Of a stretch of 6,172 nt of DNA, positions 1 to 6,172 are shown in pieces. The stretch comes from Rhizobiaceae bacterium. Lineage in GTDB: Bacteria; Pseudomonadota; Alphaproteobacteria; Rhizobiales; Rhizobiaceae. The notes beneath the pieces were generated by a model. That model saw nothing but the letters and a program-made list of their open reading frames with translations. It made no database searches and was not told the DNA's origin. Numbering within the stretch: position 1 is the stretch's first letter; each line of letters begins with the position of its first letter. The position numbers and the translations under genes are program-made. The stretch covers positions 1-6,172 of the forward strand of contig JAGWJK010000291.1 in assembly GCA_028865845.1 (NCBI GenBank). The letters run 5' to 3'.

Positions 1-1940
<1,940 letters not shown>

Positions 1941-1947
1941 GATGTTT

Positions 1948-1955
1948 CTCCCTCC
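1948..1955 (-). promoter_or_regulatory. Ribosome binding site that sets the GTG start of ctaC
   Basis: GGAGGGAG on the minus strand ends 7 nt before the GTG at 1940. No comparable purine run precedes the upstream in-frame ATG at 2003, so this site decides the start. Confidence 0.75.
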
Positions 1956-1985
1956 GGCGTTTGATCCCAGATCTTCCTCAAACGC

Positions 1986-2013
1986 AGTATCCCTACAGTC
2001 CACTGCGCTTCAA
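1986..2013 (-). promoter_or_regulatory. Candidate promoter for the ctaCD operon
   Basis: On the minus strand TTGAAG (2013-2008) is followed after 16 nt by GATACT (1991-1986), each matching four of six bases of the sigma-70 consensus. It would put the transcript start near 1979, about 40 nt before the GTG start. The match is weak and another start further upstream is possible. Confidence 0.25.
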
Positions 2014-2024
2014 ACCACAGTTTG
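2011..2024. repeat. Perfect inverted repeat CAAAC-N4-GTTTG, possible operator
   Basis: Arms of 5 bp with a 4-bp CACA spacer. It overlaps the -35 element of the ctaC promoter candidate, where a repressor or activator would act. I do not recognise it as the site of a known regulator, and a 5-bp-arm repeat can occur by chance. Confidence 0.3.
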
Positions 2025-2111
2025 GGGTACTCCGCAACAACTCACAGCATTTGTCCGTGCGGCATTTTTGCGCGAACTATACTCGTTCAGGCCGTGTAAA
2101 CATCGCAAGCA

Positions 2112-2129
2112 TTTCATGATCATATGAAA
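2112..2129. repeat. Perfect inverted repeat TTTCAT-N6-ATGAAA, possible operator
   Basis: Two 6-bp arms separated by GATCAT form an 18-bp dyad typical in size of a helix-turn-helix dimer site. It lies in the AT-richest part of the divergent region, about 170 bp from ctaC and about 150 bp from the IalB start, so it could serve either gene. It does not fit the FNR/FixK pattern TTGAT-N4-ATCAA. Confidence 0.35.
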
Positions 2130-2155
2130 AATCGCACGGCGATCCGTTGCGGCAT

Positions 2156-2184
2156 CAAGACAAAATGGGACAGAGGTCCTATTT
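2156..2184 (+). promoter_or_regulatory. Candidate promoter for the IalB-family gene
   Basis: CAAGAC (2156-2161), a 17-bp spacer and CTATTT (2179-2184) match four and five of six bases of the rhizobial housekeeping pattern CTTGAC-N17-CTATAT. The implied leader is about 85 nt. Weak -35 element; prediction only. Confidence 0.3.
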
Positions 2185-2276
2185 CTGCCGCACTCCGTTG
2201 GAATTCAGCACGGGGGCTTTTCATTGGCGGCCTGGGCTACAACAATAGCGGCACTGATTCGAATCTAGAGGTTTCC

Positions 2277-2900
2277 ATGGGTTTTCGTTCCCTAGCTCGG
2301 CTTTGGCTTGTCACCGCCGGCATCGCCGCGGCAGCCGCCGCGCCCGTCCTGGCGCAGCAGGCACAGCCGGCGCCGCAAGCTCAGCAGCTGCAGGGGCAAC
2401 CGCAGACGCAGCAGCCGCAGGGCCAAAAGCCGCAGGTCTCGCAGCATCCGGCGACCCAGGTGCCACAACCTCCGGGCACGGTGCGCTCGAGCCATGGCGC
2501 GTGGTCCGTGGTCTGCGACAAGCCGGCGGGCGCTGCAACCGAACAGTGTGCGCTGATGCAGAACGTCATCGCGGAAGACCGTCCGGAAGTCGGCCTCTCC
2601 GTCGTTGTGCTCAAGACTGCCGACCGCAAGTCGAAGATCCTTCGCGTGCTTGCGCCTCTCGGTGTATTGCTGCCGAACGGGCTCGGCCTCAATGTCGACG
2701 GCAAGGATATCGGCCGCGCCTATTTCGTGCGCTGCTTCTCGGATGGCTGCTACGCCGAGGTGGTTCTCGAGGACGAACTGCTGAAGACGCTGCGCAGCGG
2801 TGCGACGGCGACCTTCATCGTCTTCCAGTCCCCGGAGGAAGGCATCGGCATCCCGGTCGATCTAAAAGGCTTTGCCGAGGGCTACGACGCGCTTCCATAA
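2277..2900 (+). CDS. Invasion-associated locus B (IalB) family exported protein
   Basis: A 207-residue secreted protein. Residues 1-26 are a signal peptide (basic start, Ala-rich core, cleavage at VLA|QQ). Residues 27-66 are low complexity, with 26 of 40 positions Gln or Pro. The folded part (about 72-207) begins with the HGAWSVVCDKP pattern of the IalB family and holds four cysteines, C80, C91, C153 and C158, likely two disulfides in the periplasm. The family is named after a Bartonella protein linked to red-cell invasion, but it is widespread in non-pathogenic alphaproteobacteria and its biochemical role is unknown. The ATG at 2277 is chosen for the signal peptide and for AGAGG 5 nt upstream; the frame is open back to an ATG at 2124, but that 51-residue extension has no ribosome binding site. 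It is divergent from ctaC and 75 nt upstream of tldD. Family assignment is firm, function is not. Confidence 0.88.
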   Translation: MGFRSLARLWLVTAGIAAAAAAPVLAQQAQPAPQAQQLQGQPQTQQPQGQKPQVSQHPATQVPQPPGTVRSSHGAWSVVCDKPAGAATEQCALMQNVIAEDRPEVGLSVVVLKTADRKSKILRVLAPLGVLLPNGLGLNVDGKDIGRAYFVRCFSDGCYAEVVLEDELLKTLRSGATATFIVFQSPEEGIGIPVDLKGFAEGYDALP

Positions 2901-2921
2901 GCTCCCTCAAGTCGAATAGGG

Positions 2922-2950
2922 CTTGCTCTCTCGTCGTGCGGAACCTACAT
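2922..2950 (+). promoter_or_regulatory. Candidate promoter for tldD
   Basis: CTTGCT (2922-2927), exactly 17 bp, then CTACAT (2945-2950), matching four and five of six bases of CTTGAC-N17-CTATAT. Transcription would begin near 2957, about 20 nt before the tldD ATG. No terminator hairpin is visible between the IalB gene and tldD, so read-through is also likely. Confidence 0.4.
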
Positions 2951-2975
2951 CGGCTCTGAACGGAGCACATAAGCT

Positions 2976-4391
2976 ATGAACACCGATCTCCTTACACTGT
3001 TCGATACCGACGAAGCCAAGCTGCGTGCCATCGTTGCCGATGCGCTTACCGGCGCTGACGACGGCGAGCTTTTCGTCGAGCACGTCCAGGCGGAATCGCT
3101 GACCTTCGACAATGGGCGGATGAAGGGCGGCAGCTTCAACACCGAGCAAGGCTTCGGCCTGCGTTCCGTCGCCGGCGAGGCGGTGGGATATGCGCATGCG
3201 GGCGACCTTTCGGAAGCGGCGCTGAAGCGCGCGGCAAACGCGGTGCGCGCCGTGACCAGCGGTTATAGCGGCTCCTATGCGGCAGCGCCCCAGCGCACCA
3301 ACAAAGTCCTCTACAGCGACGAGAACCCAATCGGCACGCCGAGCTTTGAAGACAAGGCAAGGCTGCTGCAGGAAATCGACACTTATGTGCGCGCCAAGGA
3401 CCCGAAGGTGCGCCAGGTCACGGCCTCGATCGCCGCAAGCTGGCAGGTGGTCGACATTCTGCGCGCCGACGGCCACCGCGTTCGCGATGTCAGGCCGATG
3501 ACGCGCATCAATATCTCGGTCATGGTTGGCGACGGCGACCGGCAGGAATCCGGCTCCTTCGGCACCGGCGGCCGCATCGGCTTCGGGGATTTCATCATCG
3601 CCGACAACTGGCGCCGCGGCGCCGACGAAGCGTTGCGTCAGGCACTCGTCAATCTGGAAGCCATCGATGCGCCTGCTGGCACCATGGACGTCGTGCTTAG
3701 CTCCGGCTGGCCGGGCGTCATGTTGCATGAGGCTGTCGGCCACGGTCTCGAAGGCGACTTCAATCGCAAGAAGACCTCGGCCTTTGCCGGGCTGCTGGGC
3801 CAAATGGTTGCCGCCCCCGGCGTCACCGTCGTCGATGACGGCACGATCGAAAACCGGCGCGGCTCCATCACCGTCGACGACGAGGGCACGCCGTCCGCCT
3901 ACAACGTGCTGATCGAAGACGGCAAGCTGGTCGGCTATATGCAGGACCGGCAGAACGCACGCCTGATGGGCATGAAGGCAACCGGCAACGGCCGTCGCCA
4001 GGGCTATGCCCATACGCCTATGCCGCGCATGACCAATACCTATATGCTCGGCGGCGACAAGACGCCGGAAGAAATCATCGCCTCGGTAAAGAAGGGCATC
4101 TATGCCGTCTCCTTCGGCGGCGGCCAGGTGGATATCACCTCCGGAAAGTTCGTCTTCGGCTGCACGGAAGCCTATCTCATCGAGGACGGCAAGGTCGGCG
4201 CGCCGATCAAGGGCGCCATGCTGATCGGCAATGGTCCCGACGCGATGAAGCGCGTTTCGATGATCGGCAACGACATGAAGCTCGACACAGGCATCGGCAA
4301 TTGCGGCAAGGGCGGCCAGTGGGTTCCCGTCGGCGTCGGCCAGCCGCATCTCAGAATGGATCAGGTGACGGTCGGCGGCACCAAGGCATAA
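2976..4391 (+). CDS. tldD: Metalloprotease TldD
   Basis: Zinc-dependent peptidase of the TldD/PmbA (U62) family. In E. coli, TldD pairs with TldE (PmbA) to degrade unfolded peptides, to mature microcin B17 and to clear the CcdA antitoxin. The 471-residue product is close to the E. coli length. The catalytic motif HEAVGH lies at 251-256, followed by GLEGDFNRKK; the late C443 in GNCGKGGQ is the expected third zinc ligand. Other typical TldD segments are NTEQGFGLR (55-63), MPRMTNTYM (349-357) and FGCTEAYLIEDGK (394-406). There is no signal peptide, so it is cytoplasmic. The ATG at 2976 has GGAG 10 nt upstream. No tldE/pmbA gene lies in the window; in many genomes the partner is encoded elsewhere. 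A GNAT gene follows 11 nt after the stop. The gene is intact and the assignment secure; the natural substrate here cannot be read from the sequence. Confidence 0.96.
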   Translation: MNTDLLTLFDTDEAKLRAIVADALTGADDGELFVEHVQAESLTFDNGRMKGGSFNTEQGFGLRSVAGEAVGYAHAGDLSEAALKRAANAVRAVTSGYSGSYAAAPQRTNKVLYSDENPIGTPSFEDKARLLQEIDTYVRAKDPKVRQVTASIAASWQVVDILRADGHRVRDVRPMTRINISVMVGDGDRQESGSFGTGGRIGFGDFIIADNWRRGADEALRQALVNLEAIDAPAGTMDVVLSSGWPGVMLHEAVGHGLEGDFNRKKTSAFAGLLGQMVAAPGVTVVDDGTIENRRGSITVDDEGTPSAYNVLIEDGKLVGYMQDRQNARLMGMKATGNGRRQGYAHTPMPRMTNTYMLGGDKTPEEIIASVKKGIYAVSFGGGQVDITSGKFVFGCTEAYLIEDGKVGAPIKGAMLIGNGPDAMKRVSMIGNDMKLDTGIGNCGKGGQWVPVGVGQPHLRMDQVTVGGTKA

Positions 4392-4392
4392 C

Positions 4393-4396
4393 GAGG
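4393..4396 (+). promoter_or_regulatory. Ribosome binding site that sets the GTG start of the GNAT gene
   Basis: GAGG lies 6 nt before the GTG at 4403 and just after the tldD stop. It favours this GTG over the in-frame ATG at 4301, which lies inside tldD and would add an Arg-rich 34-residue leader produced by reading tldD in another frame. Confidence 0.65.
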
Positions 4397-4402
4397 ATCG
4401 CC

Positions 4403-4900
4403 GTGGCAGATATTGAGATCCGCCCCTTCACGGCGAGCGACGTCGATGGCGTCGTATCGCTGATCGTTCCGATCCAGGCCGAGGAGTTCGGCATCGCCAT
4501 CACCGCAGCCGACCAGCCGGACCTGATGACGATCCCGGAGTTCTACCAATCCGGCAAGGGCCAGTTCTGGGTTGCCATCAGGGACGGCAAAGTCGTCGGC
4601 ACGCTGGGCCTGAAGGATATCGGCAACGACCAATCGGCGCTACGCAAGATGTTTGTCGCCGCCGAGTTTCGCGGCAGCGAGCATGGCGTCGCCGCGATGC
4701 TGCTTTCGGCTCTTTTCGACCATGCGGCCGAGATCGGTATCAAGGATATTTTCCTTGGGACGACGGATAAGTTCCTGGCCGCTCACCGCTTTTACGAAAA
4801 GAACGGTTTTGCGGAAGTCGATCCGTCCAGCCTGCCACCCTCGTTTCCACGCATGGCGGTCGATAGTAAATTCTATCGACGCCGCGTCAGGCAGGATTGA
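4403..4900 (+). CDS. GNAT-family N-acetyltransferase
   Basis: A 165-residue cytoplasmic protein of the GNAT fold, expected to move an acetyl group from acetyl-CoA to an amine. It opens with IEIRPFTASDVDGVVSL, the usual first strand and helix. The central strand FWVAIRDGKVVGTLGL (55-70) leads to motif A, RKMFVAAEFRGSEHGVAAML (81-100), whose RGSEHGVA loop is the acetyl-CoA pyrophosphate binder with one extra residue compared with the common RGxGxG form. Motif B is AAHRFYEKNGFAEV (126-139). The substrate cannot be told from sequence. The GTG start at 4403 gives a normal N-terminus and lies 11 nt after tldD, so the two are probably co-transcribed and translationally linked. It converges with the MazG-like gene. 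Confidence 0.88.
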   Translation: MADIEIRPFTASDVDGVVSLIVPIQAEEFGIAITAADQPDLMTIPEFYQSGKGQFWVAIRDGKVVGTLGLKDIGNDQSALRKMFVAAEFRGSEHGVAAMLLSALFDHAAEIGIKDIFLGTTDKFLAAHRFYEKNGFAEVDPSSLPPSFPRMAVDSKFYRRRVRQD

Positions 4901-4932
4901 ATCTTCGGCGGGAAAGGACGGCACAATTCCTG

Positions 4933-4961
4933 CTAGACCTGTTTTACAGCCTCGCGTCTAG
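4933..4961. repeat. Small inverted repeat between convergent genes
   Basis: CTAGAC (4933-4938) and GTCTAG (4956-4961) are perfect 6-bp arms around a 17-nt loop; the right arm covers the MazG-like stop codon. It lies where a bidirectional terminator would be expected, but the stem is short, the loop long and there is no proper T tract, so terminator function is doubtful. Confidence 0.2.
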
Positions 4962-5263
4962 GCTTCCGGCCTGAACAACCATTTGCGCTCGACGGCGGCA
5001 GCCAGATCGAGGTTGTTGCGATGGGCAAAGAGCAGGATGTGACCGAGAACGTCAGCGGTTTCGTCCGCAAGCGCCGTCGCCAGTTCCTCGTCGCTCATTC
5101 CCTTGCGCCGGCCGCGGCCGCTCACTTTGTTCCATATCTGCGTCAGTTCGCCCATTTCCTCCTGGAGCTTGAGGATGAACCAATCATCGTCGCGTTCGAC
5201 GCCGTTTGCCGAAGCGTAACTGGCGGAGGCTTTTTCAAATTGCGCGATCAGGCCTGACAACAT
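4958..5263 (-). CDS. Small MazG-like nucleotide pyrophosphohydrolase
   Basis: A 101-residue all-helical protein of the MazG/dUTPase-like NTP pyrophosphohydrolase superfamily, which hydrolyses (d)NTPs to monophosphate and pyrophosphate. The metal-binding signature is visible: EEMGE at 35-39 and ETAD at 68-71, separated by 28 residues, as in EExxE...ExxD. Between them is a basic loop (SGRGRRKG, 48-55). One MazG domain only, far shorter than the roughly 260-residue two-domain MazG of E. coli; such single-domain forms act as tetramers or dimers on varied nucleotides. I chose the ATG at 5263 because AAAGGGA lies 8 nt before it; the in-frame ATG at 5314 would add 17 residues and fall next to the terminator hairpin of the upstream gene. 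It is downstream of the carboxypeptidase gene on the same strand, but that hairpin suggests separate transcription. Its true substrate is unknown. Confidence 0.82.
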   Translation of the reverse strand: MLSGLIAQFEKASASYASANGVERDDDWFILKLQEEMGELTQIWNKVSGRGRRKGMSDEELATALADETADVLGHILLFAHRNNLDLAAAVERKWLFRPEA

Positions 5264-5317
5264 CGCATCGTTCCCTTTATGTTCCGGAAAGAAATGAACG
5301 ATTCTGGCTGCCAACGC

Positions 5318-5348
5318 AAGACGGCGGCCCTGAACGAGCCGCCGTCTT
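5318..5348 (-). terminator. Hairpin terminator after the carboxypeptidase gene
   Basis: A perfect 11-bp stem (AAGACGGCGGC pairing with GCCGCCGTCTT) with a 9-nt loop begins 22 nt after the carboxypeptidase stop codon on the minus strand. The arms end in AA/TT but no long T run follows, so termination may be partial or aided by Rho. It stands between the carboxypeptidase and the MazG-like gene, 54 nt before the latter's start. Confidence 0.7.
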
Positions 5349-5370
5349 CAAACGTCTGGCGATGGAATGC

Positions 5371-6172
5371 TCAGCCCTTGTTCGGCAGCAGCATGCAGTC
5401 GAAATCTTTGCGTTTCAGGGCATCACAAGCCGAACTCGCATCGTCGCGGCTGCCGAAGCCGACGAAACGGGCGCGATAGACCGTGTTGGAGCCCTTGCCG
5501 ACCGCTTCAGTATAGGGAGAGGCGTTGGAGAGCGCGCCGCCGGCCTTCGACTGTGCCTCAGAGAGAAGGTCCTTCGCGGCCTGCGCGCTTGGGGTTGCTG
5601 CGATCTGCACCTGCCAGCGCCCGGTTGCCGGCTTGCCGGCATTCTGGATTTCATCCATCGCCATCGGACGATCGAGCGGCACGGTTACGCTCGGCGTTGC
5701 GGCAAAGGCCAGAGGTGCGGCATCGGCGCGCTTGCGGGTAGTGGCCGTCGTCTGCGTATCGACATCGACGGCAACGTCATCGGACGCCGAGGCAACCTCG
5801 ACCTGCTTCGGCTTGTCGACGCCACCGACGCTGGCGACGAGGCGCGTTTTTGCGATTGAAGAGGCCTTGGGTACGTAGCGATTGAGAAGCGATGCCATGA
5901 AGGCGTCGCGGCCGCGGGCGGTGGCGCCACCCATGACGACGCCGATCACGCGGCGGTCGCCCTGGCGCACGGCGCTGACGATGTTGAAGCCGGAGGCATT
6001 GGTGTAGCCGGTCTTGATGCCGTCCATGCCCTGATAACGGTACATCAGATTGTTATGGCCATGAACGCGGCTGCCGCGATAATTGAAGCCGGACTGTGAG
6101 AACAGCCGGTATTCCTGCGGGTAGTTGTTGATGAGGGCAACGGCAAGCGTCGACATGTCGCGCGCCGTGGTT
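5371..6172 (-). CDS. D-alanyl-D-alanine carboxypeptidase (S11 family) with C-terminal SPOR domain, 5' end cut off by window
   Basis: Penicillin-binding protein that trims the terminal D-Ala from peptidoglycan stem peptides in the periplasm. The last 266 residues are visible, starting TTARDMSTLAVAL. The third active-site motif KTG is at visible residues 53-55 in MDGIKTGYTNASGFN, with the family segments YPQEYRLFS (17-25) and GVVMGGATARGRD (77-89). The SxxK nucleophile and SxN motifs lie outside the window, as does the expected signal peptide. After the catalytic domain comes an Ala/Thr/Val-rich linker (about 102-182) and then a SPOR-like domain (183-262), beginning GRWQVQIAATPS and ending FDCMLLPNKG; SPOR domains bind denuded glycan at division sites. 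The rhizobial type replaces the usual DacA C-terminal anchoring region with this tail. A hairpin terminator follows the stop. The exact dac name is not assigned. Confidence 0.93.
   Translation of the reverse strand, partial: TTARDMSTLAVALINNYPQEYRLFSQSGFNYRGSRVHGHNNLMYRYQGMDGIKTGYTNASGFNIVSAVRQGDRRVIGVVMGGATARGRDAFMASLLNRYVPKASSIAKTRLVASVGGVDKPKQVEVASASDDVAVDVDTQTTATTRKRADAAPLAFAATPSVTVPLDRPMAMDEIQNAGKPATGRWQVQIAATPSAQAAKDLLSEAQSKAGGALSNASPYTEAVGKGSNTVYRARFVGFGSRDDASSACDALKRKDFDCMLLPNKG

Larger units (their letters stand above)
1941..2276. other. Divergent intergenic control region between ctaC and the IalB-family gene
   Basis: A 336-bp stretch with no credible gene. Reading frames that enter it are only upstream extensions of ctaC (to an ATG at 2003) and of the IalB gene (to an ATG at 2124); neither extension has a Shine-Dalgarno sequence and both would bury a clear signal peptide. 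It must hold the promoters for both directions. It is more AT-rich around 2050-2130 than its flanks and contains two perfect palindromes (2011-2024, 2112-2129). No tRNA, riboswitch or intrinsic terminator was recognised. Confidence 0.7.

Noticed and set aside
2061..2100. Possible promoter in the AT-rich stretch (TTTACA and TATAGT on the minus strand)
   Set aside because: The two elements are only 13 bp apart, too close for sigma-70, and no better-spaced partner was found.
2112..2129. FNR/FixK (anaerobox) site upstream of ctaC
   Set aside because: The dyad arms are TTTCAT/ATGAAA with a 6-bp spacer; the anaerobox needs TTGAT and ATCAA with a 4-bp spacer.
2124..2276. N-terminal extension of the IalB-family protein to the ATG at 2124
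   Set aside because: There is no Shine-Dalgarno sequence before 2124, and the extension would place a clear signal peptide at residue 52; the start at 2277 has AGAGG and an export signal at residue 1.
2907..4349. A 480-codon open frame on the minus strand, antisense to tldD
   Set aside because: It mirrors tldD almost end to end, its composition (many Ala, Asp, His, Arg) is that of a GC-rich shadow frame, it has no recognisable domain, and the plus-strand gene is unmistakably tldD.
5206..5859. A 217-codon plus-strand frame opposite the carboxypeptidase gene
   Set aside because: It crosses the hairpin and the antisense of two real genes, and its sequence resembles no family I know.

Overview
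The window reads as a chromosomal housekeeping segment of an alphaproteobacterium, most likely Rhizobiaceae (Rhizobium/Agrobacterium/Sinorhizobium type). This rests on the protein sequences (CtaC/CtaD of the aa3 oxidase, an IalB-family periplasmic protein, a D-Ala-D-Ala carboxypeptidase with a SPOR tail), the GC-rich codon use and candidate promoters resembling the rhizobial CTTGAC-N17-CTATAT pattern. No similarity search was run, so the genus is inference.

Left part (1-1940, minus strand): the start of a cytochrome c oxidase operon. ctaC (subunit II, GTG start) is followed after 14 nt by ctaD (subunit I), which runs off the left edge after 345 codons. Together they build the CuA and heme a/heme a3-CuB core of the aa3 terminal oxidase in the inner membrane.

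Centre (1941-4900): a 336-bp divergent control region with two perfect small palindromes and weak promoter candidates separates ctaC from a plus-strand group. That group holds an exported IalB-family protein with a Gln/Pro-rich linker, the metalloprotease TldD, and a GNAT acetyltransferase starting 11 nt after tldD. tldD may have its own promoter in the 75-bp gap behind the IalB gene.

Right part (4958-6172, minus strand): a small MazG-like nucleotide pyrophosphohydrolase, and upstream of it the 3' part of a D-alanyl-D-alanine carboxypeptidase gene, separated by a strong 11-bp-stem hairpin that probably terminates the carboxypeptidase transcript. The GNAT and MazG-like genes converge with a 57-bp gap.

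I see no tRNA, rRNA, insertion sequence, CRISPR array, phage gene or defence cassette, and no convincing new system. The points most worth a second look are the palindromes in the ctaC/IalB divergent region, the low-complexity linker of the IalB protein and the TldD-GNAT gene pairing.
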